Shown: piece after piece, positions 43,038 through 55,479 of the stretch
Numbering within the stretch: the first letter of the stretch is position 1
Layout of the letters: the number at the start of each line of letters is the position of its first letter
Origin: Betaproteobacteria bacterium
Lineage (GTDB): Bacteria > Pseudomonadota > Gammaproteobacteria > Burkholderiales > SG8-39
Length of the DNA: 64,000 nucleotides
Reading direction: 5' to 3'
Assembly (NCBI GenBank): GCA_005881575.1
Contig: VBCA01000010.1
Span: forward strand, 1-64,000
Made by a program: the position numbers and the translations under genes
Notes under the pieces: generated by a model
Told to the model about the DNA's origin: nothing
Seen by the model: only the letters and a program-made list of their open reading frames with translations
Database searches by the model: none

Positions 43038-45431
43038 ATGCTCGGACGGTTGTTCGGGTCCGGAAAGGGGGCAGCGAAGAAGCGCCCGACTCCGAGTCCT
43101 TCGGGCGCCGGCGAAGATCCCCTCGTCTGGGTCTCCCGCAAGCTGGACGCAGCGCTGCAACACCATCAGGCAGGGCGCCTGCCTGAAGCCGAGGCGGTCT
43201 ACCGGGAAATGCTGGCAGTCGATCCGGAGAACATCGATGCGCTGCACTTCTTGGGCGTCATCTCCCATCAGCGGGGCGAACATGGACGGGCGGCTGAACT
43301 GATATCGCGGGCGCTCTCGCGCAATCCCTCGAATGCGCCCGCCCACAACAATCTCGGCAATGCGCTGGGAGCGCAAGGAAAGCTCAACGAGGCCGTCGTC
43401 TCGTACCTAAACGCTCTGGCGCTCGACCCGGATTACGTCGACGCACTCGTCAATCTGGGTGCCGCCCTTAGGGCCCAAGGCAAGCCGGATCGAGCCCTCG
43501 CATGCTACCAGCGGGCTCTGGCTCTCGCGCCCGTTGCTCCTGCGGCGCGCGCCGGGCTGCACGACGCCCTCAGGGATCAGGGCGATGTCGGTAAAGCTGC
43601 GGTCCGCCACGACAAAGCGCCGACGCTTGAGTCCGGATCCTGCGAATGGCATTTTGATCAGGGGAATTCCCACAAGGATCAGGCCCAATGGGATGAAGCT
43701 GTGGCCAGTTACGAAAAGGCATTGTCGCTGGCTCCCGACTTTTCCCCGGCATACGTCAACCTCGGCAATGTGCTCAATGTCCAGGGCAAGCCGGACCAGG
43801 CAATTGCTTGCTACCGGAAGGCGCTCGTGATCGAGCCCGACCTGCTCGAGGCGCATTACAACCTCGCGGACGTCCTGCGAGATCAAAATAGGCTGAATGA
43901 AGCGATTCCTTGCTACGAAAAGGTCCTCGCGCTTCGGCCGGACCTTCCCGACGCGCATTACGGCCTGGGTCACGTTTTCAGAAACCAGGGCCGCTTGAAC
44001 GAGGGGCTAGCCTGCAACAAGAAGGCGCTCTCGCTCGATCCCGAGTACGTCGAGGCGCGCTGGGCGTTTGCGATGTCACAGATACCCAAGATGTATGGGA
44101 CGGACGCCGATCCCATGAGCTGCAGAACCGCCTTCGCCGGGCAGCTGGATGAGCTGGAGCGCTGGTTCGACGGGACCCGGAGCGCGCAGGGTTTCAAGGC
44201 GGTGGGCACCCAACAACCTTTTCCGCTGGCGTATCAGGAAGAAAACAACCGCAGTTTGCTCAAACGCTACGGAGATCTCTGCGCGCGACTGATGGGCGAG
44301 TGGTTCGGAAGGCAGGGGTTCGTCGTTCCTGGAAGACGCAGCTCCGACGGCGTGATCCGCGTCGGGATCGCCTCGCAATACTTTTGGAACCACTCGGTCT
44401 GGAAAGCCATCGTGAAGGGCTGGTTCGAGAAAATCGACCGCGAGCGCTTCGCCCTCTACGCGTTCTATTTCGGGGTTCGTCAAGACGAGGAGACCGTGCT
44501 TGCGAGGTCTTCAGCGATGCGTTTCGAGCAGGGGGCAAAACCCCTGCGGCAGTGGGTGCAGGGCATTATCGACCAGCAAATGGACGTGCTGATCTATCCG
44601 GAGATCGGGATGGATCCGATGTCGATAAAGCTCGCCAGCTTGCGCCTTGCGCCGGTCCAGGTGGCGACGTGGGGACATCCCGAGACGACCGGGCTGCCGA
44701 CGATCGATTACTACCTCTCCGCGGAAGATATGGAGCCTCCCGGCGCGCAGGAGAATTACACGGAACGGTTGATTACCTTGCCTCATCTGGGGTGCTTCTA
44801 TCGGCCTTGGGGAGGTGAAGCCATCCATCCCGACCTGGGCAAGCTGGGCATCGACCCCCGGTCTCCGCTTTTTCTGTGTCCCGGCATGCCATTCAAATAC
44901 GCACCTCAACACGATTGGGTCATTGCCGAAATCGCCCGCAGGTTGGGCCGCTGCCAGTTCATTTTCTTCATACCCGAGGTGAGCAATCTGGCGGAAAAAT
45001 TGCGACAACGACTCGAAGCCGTTTTCACGCGATACGGCCTGAACATCGACGAACATGTGATCTTCATTCCCTGGCTGAACGGCCCGGCGTTCGACGGACT
45101 GCTCGATCGTGCCGATGTCTTTCTCGACACCATCGGATTTTCCGGCTTCAACACCGCGATGCAAGCGGTTGAGCGCGGAACCCCGATCGTGACTCGCGAA
45201 GGGCGGTTTCTCCGCGGCAGGCTGGCGAGCGGCATCCTGAAGCGGATGGGATTACAGGAGTTGGTCGCCGGGTCGGAGGAAGACTACGTTTCGCTCGCGG
45301 TCAAGCTCATCCGGGACGGTGAATACCGCGGGCGCGTCCGCAAGCGCATCGAAGCGGAACGCCCCGTTCTCTTCGAAGATATGGCGCCGATACGCGCCTT
45401 GGAGAACTTTCTGGCCGAGGTGGCGAAGTGA
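43038..45431 (+). CDS. TPR protein with GT41/SPINDLY-like glycosyltransferase domain
   Basis: 797 residues. About eight TPRs fill residues ~30-340 (e.g. AHNNLGNALGAQGKLNEAV). The C-terminal ~370 residues keep the outline of a GT41-type catalytic domain: IRVGIASQYFWNHSV, the LRLAPVQVATWGHPETTGLPTIDYYL donor region, and ADVFLDTIGFSGFNTAMQAVERGTPIV near the end. It differs clearly from the GT41 gene at 13036. The position just upstream of the pilin gene suggests that pilin, or a pilus protein before export, may be the acceptor. That is inference from context only. Confidence 0.8.
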   Translation: MLGRLFGSGKGAAKKRPTPSPSGAGEDPLVWVSRKLDAALQHHQAGRLPEAEAVYREMLAVDPENIDALHFLGVISHQRGEHGRAAELISRALSRNPSNAPAHNNLGNALGAQGKLNEAVVSYLNALALDPDYVDALVNLGAALRAQGKPDRALACYQRALALAPVAPAARAGLHDALRDQGDVGKAAVRHDKAPTLESGSCEWHFDQGNSHKDQAQWDEAVASYEKALSLAPDFSPAYVNLGNVLNVQGKPDQAIACYRKALVIEPDLLEAHYNLADVLRDQNRLNEAIPCYEKVLALRPDLPDAHYGLGHVFRNQGRLNEGLACNKKALSLDPEYVEARWAFAMSQIPKMYGTDADPMSCRTAFAGQLDELERWFDGTRSAQGFKAVGTQQPFPLAYQEENNRSLLKRYGDLCARLMGEWFGRQGFVVPGRRSSDGVIRVGIASQYFWNHSVWKAIVKGWFEKIDRERFALYAFYFGVRQDEETVLARSSAMRFEQGAKPLRQWVQGIIDQQMDVLIYPEIGMDPMSIKLASLRLAPVQVATWGHPETTGLPTIDYYLSAEDMEPPGAQENYTERLITLPHLGCFYRPWGGEAIHPDLGKLGIDPRSPLFLCPGMPFKYAPQHDWVIAEIARRLGRCQFIFFIPEVSNLAEKLRQRLEAVFTRYGLNIDEHVIFIPWLNGPAFDGLLDRADVFLDTIGFSGFNTAMQAVERGTPIVTREGRFLRGRLASGILKRMGLQELVAGSEEDYVSLAVKLIRDGEYRGRVRKRIEAERPVLFEDMAPIRALENFLAEVAK

Positions 45432-45587
45432 GGCTGCGACGGCCGATGCGGCGGCATGTTCCCGGTGACGTTCAGCGTCAGACTGTGCCGCATTTTAGTT
45501 CGAAGTTGTTTTTTCCCATGCCGAATCAAACTCTAGAAATGCCGTAAAATGCCTTAAAAACAATGAAATAGGTCCCCCACTTGAAAG

Positions 45588-45604
45588 ACGGCATGCGACT
45601 TGCT
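45588..45604 (+). promoter_or_regulatory. Sigma-54 promoter of the pilin gene
   Basis: GGCATGCGACTTGC at 45590-45603 has the invariant GG and GC with ten bases between, plus the TTGC and a following T of the -12 element. Only the -24 flank is weak (CGGCAT for TGGCAC). Transcription would start near 45614, 37 bases before the pilin ATG. Type IV pilin genes are typically sigma-54/PilR-dependent. Confidence 0.7.
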
Positions 45605-45650
45605 CTTACCCACCCAAGCGCCATATCGGCGTGTTGAGAAGGGAGTACCC

Positions 45651-46148
45651 ATGAGAGCGATTCAGAAGGGCTTTACCTTGATCGAGTTGATGATCGTGGT
45701 TGCGATCATCGGCATTCTGGCCGCAGTAGCACTGCCGGCGTACCAGGACTACAGCAACCGGGCGAAGATATCCGAAGTGATCTTGGCTGCGAGCGCATGC
45801 CGCACCTCGATTACCGAGGTCTTCCAAAGTGCCACGAGCGCGCCTGGAGCCAACAACTGGGGTTGCGAAGTCACAAGCATCACGACGGGCGGCGCCTCGA
45901 AGTACGTGAATACGATTTCGACGGACGTCAACGGGAAGGTCATGGTGGCGATACAGGGCTTTGCTCCCTCGACCAATATCAACGGTACGGTGGTCACCCT
46001 GGTTCCCATGAAGAACCCGGGCGGCACGCCGGCGGCGATGGCCTCTACCGACGTCGGTGGAACCACGGTCTTCGGCTGGCGTTGTGGCAACAACACCGAC
46101 GGCACGAACTTGAACCCGAAGTTCCTGCCTGGCTCCTGCCGCGGCTGA
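45651..46148 (+). CDS. pilA: Type IV major pilin
   Basis: 165 residues with a seven-residue leader: MRAIQKG is cut before [20 protein letters not shown], the type IVa prepilin signature with Glu at mature position 5. Four cysteines occur in the mature part (ACRTS, GCEV, RCGN, SCRG), enough for two disulfides, one forming the C-terminal D-region loop. The protein is Gly/Ser/Thr-rich toward the end. It has its own sigma-54 promoter and a strong terminator, so it is expressed as a single highly transcribed unit inside the cluster. Confidence 0.94.
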   Translation: MRAIQKGFTLIELMIVVAIIGILAAVALPAYQDYSNRAKISEVILAASACRTSITEVFQSATSAPGANNWGCEVTSITTGGASKYVNTISTDVNGKVMVAIQGFAPSTNINGTVVTLVPMKNPGGTPAAMASTDVGGTTVFGWRCGNNTDGTNLNPKFLPGSCRG

Positions 46149-46164
46149 CCGCAACTTCGTAGTG

Positions 46165-46196
46165 AAAAAGGTACCCTTCGGGGTACCTTTTTTTTT
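46165..46196 (+). terminator. Strong rho-independent terminator after the pilin gene
   Basis: A 12-bp stem, AAAAAGGTACCC against GGGTACCTTTTT, closed by a TTCG tetraloop and ending in a run of nine T. The stop codon of the pilin gene is 16 bases upstream. The next gene's ATG lies four bases beyond the T-run. Confidence 0.95.
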
Positions 46197-46199
46197 CCC

Positions 46200-47888
46200 A
46201 TGCTCGCAGGCATCATCGGGCGGTTCCGGCACTGGGTCGCCGCGGGTTTCATCGCGGGGCTCGCGTGCGGCCTTTACTGGCCTTTTCTGGGAAGCCCACG
46301 GGTCTTCGACGACTGGGTGTTTTTCTCGGGACAGAACTTTTCCTACTACGCTACGCACCCCTTCGGCCTCGAGCTGAGGCTTCCTCCTTACTTCTCGCTC
46401 GCCGTCACGGAGGTGGAAATCGGGGGCATGGTCGCCCACCGGATCGTAAGTCTCGCCTTCCATATCGCTTGCGCGCTGGCGATTTACAAGCTCATCTACA
46501 ATCTTCTGCGGCTGCCGGCAAACCGACCCGAATCCGCGTCGGAGACGAACGCGGCGGCGTGGGCGTTCATCGGCGCAGCTCTATTCGCGATTCATCCGGT
46601 TGCTGTGTATGGGGCCGGCTATCTGGTCCAGCGCACCATCCTCTTCGCCACGCTGTTTTCGCTGTTGTCGATCATGCTGTTCGTGAGGGGGCTCACCCGC
46701 GGCAGCCATGCCGATGCGATTACGGCGGCGCTCATGTATTCCATAGCGGTGCTGTCCAAGGAGCATAGCGTGTTGTTGCCAGCCGCGGCGGTGCTGACCG
46801 TGGCATTGGCCAGGACCGAACGGCGCTTCGCCGTTCGCCACGCCGCTCTCTACCTGTCGATCTGTGCGCCCGCTGCCATTTATGTGGCGCTCCTCAGACG
46901 ATGGTTGATCGGCGAGTCGTACGAGCCCGATTACAGTGGCGTCGCGATACAGCTCGAGGGTGTCTTCGGGCATGCGATGCCGGATTTCTCATGGTCCCTG
47001 AGCGCCGTCACCCAAGCAGGCCTGTTCTTCAAGTATCTCGCCTTGTGGTTATGGCCCGACACCCGAGCGATGTCGATCGACGTCCGCGTGGATTTTTTCC
47101 AGACATGGTCGACGGGTTGGGTCATTCTCAAGGTATCGGCTTTCGTCGGATTCGGCGTGCTCGGCGTGACGCTCTTGCGTCGGGGCGGCAGGATCGGAAT
47201 GGCGGGGTTCGGGATGCTCTTTACCTGGATTATGTTCCTGACCGAGTTCAGCACGGCTCGATTCCAGGAACCCTTTGTGCTCTACCGGAGCTACCTGTGG
47301 GCGCCCGGAGTGCTGATCGCGGTGGCAGCGACGCTGAGCGCGTTTCCCCGGGCAGCGATGGCAGCGTCGGTGCTGGCCATTCCCTTGTTTTTGTACCAGG
47401 CGCATGACCGCCTAGTCACGTTCTCCAGCTCCTTTCTTCTCTGGGAAGACGCAGTTGCCAAACTTCCGGAAAGGCCCGTCCCCTGGGGTTCGCGGACCTT
47501 GTACATGATGGCGAGGGAATACGCGTATGGAGGGCAGCCCCAAAAGGCCATCGAGATTGCCGAAAAATGCATGGCCCAGTACCCGGACACCATTCACTGC
47601 TATTACTCCCGCGGAGTGATTCACCTCCTCCAAGGGCAATACGAATTGGCTCTCCGCTATTTGACTCGAGCGGTCGAGCTGCAGCCCGCCAGCGGGATCG
47701 CGCACCATCGTCTCGGATTGGTCTTGGAGCGACTTGGCAGGACGGGGGAGGCGAAGGCGGAGTACGGGCGCGCGTCCGATCTGGGATTCAAAGGAGCAGA
47801 CCTCGAGATCAAGCGCTTGGATTCCTCTGGCGCCGACCTTGCGGTCCGGAAAGAGACGGCCCGGCCTCGCGTCGAAAAGGAGCGGTGA
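46200..47888 (+). CDS. GT-C-like multispanning glycosyltransferase with C-terminal TPRs, candidate pilin O-glycosylase
   Basis: 562 residues with about ten membrane segments up to ~residue 405, then two or three TPRs. The N-terminal loop after the first helix has FDDW, the acidic motif typical of GT-C transferases. The segment HPVAVYGAGYLVQRTILFATLFSLLSIM and the LSKEHSVLLPA block recall the TMTC/PMT-like group. Such enzymes move lipid-linked sugars on the outer face of the inner membrane. Its position after pilA suggests pilin glycosylation, as genes for pilin glycosylation often follow pilA. The ATG at 46200 has no ribosome site and follows the terminator by four bases, so expression is puzzling. 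A role as another polymerase or ligase remains possible. Confidence 0.7.
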   Translation: MLAGIIGRFRHWVAAGFIAGLACGLYWPFLGSPRVFDDWVFFSGQNFSYYATHPFGLELRLPPYFSLAVTEVEIGGMVAHRIVSLAFHIACALAIYKLIYNLLRLPANRPESASETNAAAWAFIGAALFAIHPVAVYGAGYLVQRTILFATLFSLLSIMLFVRGLTRGSHADAITAALMYSIAVLSKEHSVLLPAAAVLTVALARTERRFAVRHAALYLSICAPAAIYVALLRRWLIGESYEPDYSGVAIQLEGVFGHAMPDFSWSLSAVTQAGLFFKYLALWLWPDTRAMSIDVRVDFFQTWSTGWVILKVSAFVGFGVLGVTLLRRGGRIGMAGFGMLFTWIMFLTEFSTARFQEPFVLYRSYLWAPGVLIAVAATLSAFPRAAMAASVLAIPLFLYQAHDRLVTFSSSFLLWEDAVAKLPERPVPWGSRTLYMMAREYAYGGQPQKAIEIAEKCMAQYPDTIHCYYSRGVIHLLQGQYELALRYLTRAVELQPASGIAHHRLGLVLERLGRTGEAKAEYGRASDLGFKGADLEIKRLDSSGADLAVRKETARPRVEKER

Positions 47889-47914
47889 TCAGCTCGCGAA
47901 TTTGCCGGCAGCGA

Positions 47915-48406
47915 CTAGGCTTGCGCTCTGCGAAAGTGCCCGGAGCGGCCGCCGGATTTTTCAAGCAACTTTATGTCCTCGATAATCATGGCGCGGTCCA
48001 CCGCCTTGCACATATCGTAGATCGTGAGCAGTCCCACGCTCACCCCTGCTAGGGCCTCCATCTCAACTCCCGTGCGGCCGATCGTCTCGACGGTCACCAC
48101 GAGGCGAATCCCAGACCGGCGCTTCTCCACGGTGAACTCTGCTGCGACCCGTGTAAGCCCGAGAGAATGGCACAAGGGGATCAGCTCCGCCGTTCGCTTG
48201 GCTGCCTGAATCGCGGCGACCCGGGCTACTCCGAGGACGTCGCCTTTCTCGGCGCCCCCCGCGACGATGAGCTTCAAAGTCGAGGACGCCATGCGGATCA
48301 TGCCTCCGGCGCGCGCGACCCGATGCGTCTCGGGCTTGTCTCCGACGTCCACCATATGGGCCTGCCCGGACCCGTCGAAATGGCTCAATTTTCCTGACCG
48401 ATTCAT
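47915..48406 (-). CDS. moaC: Cyclic pyranopterin monophosphate synthase
   Basis: 163 residues from ATG 48406, the usual family length; an upstream in-frame ATG at 48427 would add seven. Motifs: [54 protein letters not shown]. The enzyme makes cyclic pyranopterin monophosphate, the second step of molybdopterin synthesis. The formate dehydrogenase in this window needs that cofactor, but the two genes are far apart and no regulatory link is seen. Confidence 0.95.
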   Translation of the reverse strand: MNRSGKLSHFDGSGQAHMVDVGDKPETHRVARAGGMIRMASSTLKLIVAGGAEKGDVLGVARVAAIQAAKRTAELIPLCHSLGLTRVAAEFTVEKRRSGIRLVVTVETIGRTGVEMEALAGVSVGLLTIYDMCKAVDRAMIIEDIKLLEKSGGRSGHFRRAQA

Positions 48407-48489
48407 TTCCCCGCCTTCGAGCGACATGCAAAGTCCGAGCAAAGCGACGCGTCCGGGAACCCTACCCGGAGAGCGGTATCATATTATCC

Positions 48490-49929
48490 ATGAGAATCCT
48501 CGTCGCCTGCCTGGGTCTCGCGCTGTTGGCTCCGCTAGCCAAGGCACAGACCCTGCCGGAGCTGGGTGACACATCTGGTGCCCTGCTGTCGCCTTACCTC
48601 GAGCGCAAGATCGGCGAACAGGCGATGCGGGAAATTCGCTCGCGCGAACCGAGCTTTCTCGACGACCCGGAGCTTACCGAGTACGTAAACGAAGTCGGCG
48701 GGCGCATTGTGGCCGCGAACCACGAGGGGCGACAGGACTTCGAGTTCTTCATGGTGCGCGACAACACCATCAACGCTTTTGCGATGCCCGGGGGATTCGT
48801 CGGCGTGCACACCGGCCTGCTGCTCGCGGCGCAGACGGAGTCTGAGCTCGCCGGCGTGCTAGCGCACGAGGTGGCTCACGTGACCCAGCACCACCTCGCC
48901 CGTCTTCTGGGAAAACAGGAGCAGATGTCGATTCCCACCCTAGTGGCGATGGTTCTGGGCATTATGGCTGCCCGCTCGCGTCCCGATCTCGCGCAGGCGG
49001 TCATCGCGGGTGCAGGAGCGAGCGGCATTCAATCGCAGCTCAACTACACTCGTGATTTCGAGCGCGAGGCGGACAGAATCGGCTTTCAATTTCTCCAGCA
49101 GGCGGGTTTCGATGTCGGCGGCATGGGCTCGTTCTTCGAACGGATGCAGAAAGCGACCCGGCTGTATGAGAACAACGCGCCGGCCTATTTGCGTACGCAC
49201 CCTCTTACGAGCGAGCGCATCGCCGATATGCAGAATCGCGCCCAGACGGCGGTGTACAAGCAGGCGCCCGATAGCATCGAGTTTCATCTTGCGCGAGCGA
49301 AGGTCCGCGCCGAACAGGGACTGCCGCGCGAAGCCGTCGCGTATTTCGAAGAGCTGGTGAAGGAGCACCGTTATGCCGAGGAGGCGGGCGCCCGCTACGG
49401 CCTGGCGAACGCTCTGGCAAGGGCACGCGAGTTTTCCCGCGCGTCATCCGAAATCGAAACGGTACGCAAGCTGCTCGGGACTCACCCCATGGTGGAGCTG
49501 CTCATGGCACGGGTGCGCCTCGGCGCCGGCGACCCGGCGGGAGCTCGCGACGTGTTGCGCGAGGCCCTTGCTCGCACCCCCAACTATCGGCCGCTTCACT
49601 ACGCCTATGTGGATTTACTGCAAGGGATGGGAGAGCACCAAGCGGCGCTCGCATGGCTTGCGGAGCTGGTGAAAAGCTACCCACGAGACGTCCGGATTTA
49701 CAGCCTGCAAGCCAAATCCTATGCTGCATCGGGCAAGCGCCTGTTGCACCATCAGGCGCTTGCCGAAACCTACGTTCTGCAGGGAACGCTGCCGGCCGCG
49801 ATCGAGCAGCTCCAGTTCGCGCAGAAAAGCGGGGACGGTGATTTCTACCAGCTTTCCGCCGTCGAGGCGCGCTTGCGGAATCTGCGTTCGCTGCAGGCCG
49901 AGGAGAAGAAAACCGCCAAGGGAAATTGA
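48490..49929 (+). CDS. bepA: M48 metalloprotease with TPRs, BepA-type outer-membrane quality control
   Basis: 479 residues with a signal peptide ending near AKA-QTL. The zinc site is HEVAH (His126, Glu127, His130) with the third ligand in FEREAD (~Glu193). The C-terminal half is TPR. BepA acts in the periplasm, helping assemble or degrade beta-barrel proteins such as LptD. It is divergent from moaC with a short 83-base spacer. Confidence 0.92.
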   Translation: MRILVACLGLALLAPLAKAQTLPELGDTSGALLSPYLERKIGEQAMREIRSREPSFLDDPELTEYVNEVGGRIVAANHEGRQDFEFFMVRDNTINAFAMPGGFVGVHTGLLLAAQTESELAGVLAHEVAHVTQHHLARLLGKQEQMSIPTLVAMVLGIMAARSRPDLAQAVIAGAGASGIQSQLNYTRDFEREADRIGFQFLQQAGFDVGGMGSFFERMQKATRLYENNAPAYLRTHPLTSERIADMQNRAQTAVYKQAPDSIEFHLARAKVRAEQGLPREAVAYFEELVKEHRYAEEAGARYGLANALARAREFSRASSEIETVRKLLGTHPMVELLMARVRLGAGDPAGARDVLREALARTPNYRPLHYAYVDLLQGMGEHQAALAWLAELVKSYPRDVRIYSLQAKSYAASGKRLLHHQALAETYVLQGTLPAAIEQLQFAQKSGDGDFYQLSAVEARLRNLRSLQAEEKKTAKGN

Positions 49930-49951
49930 AAAACGCGCCCGCATTTCGGGA

Positions 49952-50935
49952 TCAGTAGCGGCGAACGGGGTCCTTCCCCGGCGCGTCGAAGTAGGCTTCG
50001 TAAAGGAGATCGAAGGTTTTCTCACTTTCGGCGAACAGCTCCTCGTCGCTGTTGCAGCGACGGCGCGCTCCCTCGAGCAGCGTTTCCACTCCCGCGGCCT
50101 CGGCGACCGGCGCACCGCCCGTCTCGAGATAATGCACGAGCGCTCCGATTCTCGTGAGCGTCCCGTTGTTGTCCAGGCTGAATTTCGCGAGCAACTCTTG
50201 GAATGTTACCTTGTCCCTGCTGTTGGAGAAGGTCGCGCCGTCGAAACCGAACCCAACCGCCGTCGAAGGGCACTGTTGAGTCTTTTCCATCCACATCAAG
50301 CTCGCCTCCGGGTCGATGAAACGACGGATGAGCCACGCGGAGGCGAGCCGGTCGGCCAGGAGTGGTTTGCGGGACGCCCAGAGGCGCTTGAAGTAATAGC
50401 GCCCTGTCTGGGTAAGGCGGCCCGAGTTGGGAGCATCGGGAAACATCCTCTTTCGTACCTCGCCTTCCGTATCGCGCAGCGCTTGTGCGGCTTTCTCCTT
50501 TGCCGGCGAACCAAAGAAATCGAGCGCGCTGATCGCTTCGAATTCACGTCGCTGTTTGTTGAGAACTCGAGCGATCGCACTAGGCTCGGAAATTCCGAAG
50601 CCGGCGCGTAGGCCCTCGACCGCTTTGATCAATTCCTCGTATTTTCCCGCCCGGTCGAAAAGCGACCGGAACGCCTGTTCCTGCTGGACGTCCAAATTCG
50701 TCGCCGGCAGGATATGCGCCGTGCCGTTGATGCGGCTCATGTGCTCGGACAGGCGCCGCAGGCCTTGCCGATTCGCCTGGCTGTCGGGCAGCAAGTAGAC
50801 ACCCTCACGCAGCACCGCGCAGCCCATGGATTCGAGCGTACGCAACACGCGCATTCGCGCAGCCGGATCATCCATGGGGAGACTGGCGACATATACCAGC
50901 CATTTCGGATCAAGTGGTGGCGATTCCTTGGCCAA
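49952..50935 (-). CDS. ChrB-like protein (chromate resistance protein family)
   Basis: 327 residues from TTG 50935, chosen because GAGGAG lies six bases upstream; a TTG at 50989 would extend it by 18 with no ribosome site. The N-terminal PaaX-like part (KWLVYVASLP ... GCAVLREGVYLLPDS) and C-terminal WASRKPLLADRLASAWLIRRFIDPEA match the ChrB layout. ChrB senses chromate and controls the ChrA efflux pump, but no chrA is adjacent here, so the regulated target is unknown. It may have another role, such as general oxyanion stress. Confidence 0.8.
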   Translation of the reverse strand: MAKESPPLDPKWLVYVASLPMDDPAARMRVLRTLESMGCAVLREGVYLLPDSQANRQGLRRLSEHMSRINGTAHILPATNLDVQQEQAFRSLFDRAGKYEELIKAVEGLRAGFGISEPSAIARVLNKQRREFEAISALDFFGSPAKEKAAQALRDTEGEVRKRMFPDAPNSGRLTQTGRYYFKRLWASRKPLLADRLASAWLIRRFIDPEASLMWMEKTQQCPSTAVGFGFDGATFSNSRDKVTFQELLAKFSLDNNGTLTRIGALVHYLETGGAPVAEAAGVETLLEGARRRCNSDEELFAESEKTFDLLYEAYFDAPGKDPVRRY

Positions 50936-51091
50936 AGCCGCTCCTCGGTGAAGGTGCCCCCTATCGGCGTCCCAGTTTAAGTATCGCAAACCGTTTAGGC
51001 AACCCGGATGCCTGGCAGGCGCGGCTGCGCGGCTTCATCGGAGGTGCGGTTTGGTATATAGTTTCCGCGCTTCGAGTGCACACGAGCGACG

Positions 51092-51322
51092 ATGACGACT
51101 TTCGACAGGGATCTGGATGTGCGTGGCCTCAATTGCCCGCTTCCCATCCTGCGCGCCAAGAAGGCCTTGGCTGAGCTGAAGAGCGGCGAGGTACTTCGGG
51201 TCCTGGCTACCGATCCTGGTTCGGTAAAGGATTTTCAGGCCTTTGCAAAACAGACGGGCAATCAGCTGCTCTCGCACGAGGAAGCGGACAAAGTCTTCAC
51301 TTTTCTGATGAAGAAGAGATGA
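51092..51322 (+). CDS. TusA/SirA-family sulfur carrier
   Basis: 76 residues with the defining CPxP motif (GLNCPLPILRAKKAL, Cys15). TusA-family proteins carry persulfide sulfur for tRNA thiolation, molybdenum cofactor synthesis or sulfur oxidation. It stands alone between two leftward genes. Confidence 0.92.
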   Translation: MTTFDRDLDVRGLNCPLPILRAKKALAELKSGEVLRVLATDPGSVKDFQAFAKQTGNQLLSHEEADKVFTFLMKKR

Positions 51323-51353
51323 GCGATCGCGGGTGCGATCGGTCGATCGCAGC

Positions 51354-52624
51354 CTACGACCGTGGTTCCCGGATGATTCCCTGCTTCAGGTAGACGGGCC
51401 TCACGGCTCGCGCCCAAGTCTTCAGGCCCAACGCGAACGCCCCTCCCGCGAAGACCACGATCAGGCCGCATCCGAAGAGAGTCCAGTGAGCCCCGATCGC
51501 TTCGGCGAGCGCCCCTGCGGTGAAGTTGCCGATGGGCGCAAAACCGAGGAAACACATGACGTACATGCTGATGATCCGTGCCCGCCTATTCTCCTCGGCG
51601 ACGGTCTGCAGAATGGTATTGATGGAGGCCGCGGTGACGACCAACCCGGCGCCGAAGAACCCAAGGAGCACGAGCGAGAGCCAGAGAGTCCCAGACAGAG
51701 AGAATGCCGTCAGGGCGATGCCGGCCGTCACCGTGGCGGCGGCGATCACCCGGCCAAGGCCGCGTACCGAGCTACGCGCCGCAAGAGCGAATGTGCCCAA
51801 GATCGCGCCCAGCCCGACCGCACCGATCAGAAAGCCGAATGTCCTCGAGTTGCCGCTGAAGGTCTCGGCCGCAAAGATCGGCATCAGTGAGGACCAGGGC
51901 GCAGTGAAAAACCCCATCACCGTGAGAAGCAGCAAAAGACGCCGCGTTCCCGTGAAACCGAAGGCGTAGGCGAATCCCGCCGCCAACTCGCGCCACCACT
52001 CGACTCCCGTGTCGGGGCGCGTGCGTGGTTTCACGCGGACGACGGCGTAGGTCACGATGATGGCCAGATAGAAAAGTGCGTTCAGGGCAAAACACCACGC
52101 CTCGCCGAACGCCGCCAGCACCACCCCCGCCACGGAGGGCCCGACGAAGCGCGTCGACTGGAACAGCAGCGATTGCAAGGCGATCGCATTGGGCAGGTCC
52201 TCCCTGTGCTCTATCAGTTCGAGAAGGAACGCCTGCCGTGTCGGAGTCTCGAAGGCGGTAATGACTCCGAGAAAAAGAGCGAGCGCGATCAGGTGGGGGA
52301 CGCGGACCATGTCGGAGAAAGTGAGCAGCGCGAGCGTCAGCGCCTGTACGAATGCGAACGTCTGGATCAGCATCAGGAGGCGCCGGCGATTGACCCGGTC
52401 GGCCCATACGCCCGCGATCGGGGAGAAAAACAATATAGGCAGCTGCTGCGCTCCCGCGGTTACGCCGAGCAGAAGCGCCGAGCCGGTGATGCGGTACACC
52501 AGCCAGCTCATCGCCACCGTCTGCATCCAGTTCCCAAGCAGCGACAAGCCCTGGCCCGCGTAGAAGATCCGGAAGTTCTTCGAGCGGAAAGCGCGTAGCG
52601 CGGGGTGCACGAGTGGCCCGGCGC

Positions 52625-52628
<4 letters not shown>
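51354..52628 (-). CDS. MFS transporter, MFS_3 (EntS-like) exporter
   Basis: 424 residues, twelve membrane segments. [15 protein letters not shown], the [13 protein letters not shown] loop and [15 protein letters not shown] are characteristic of the MFS_3 branch that includes the enterobactin exporter EntS. The substrate is unknown. The TTG start overlaps the stop of valS (TTGA), implying translational coupling; GTG 52610 is an alternative start. Confidence 0.85.
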
Positions 52629-55411
<2,783 letters not shown>

Positions 55412-55479
55412 AAGAGAAAGCGCGCCGAGCGGCGCCCCCGCGGGAGCCCGGCTTCGACGCGCTCCGGCGGATTATAGCG

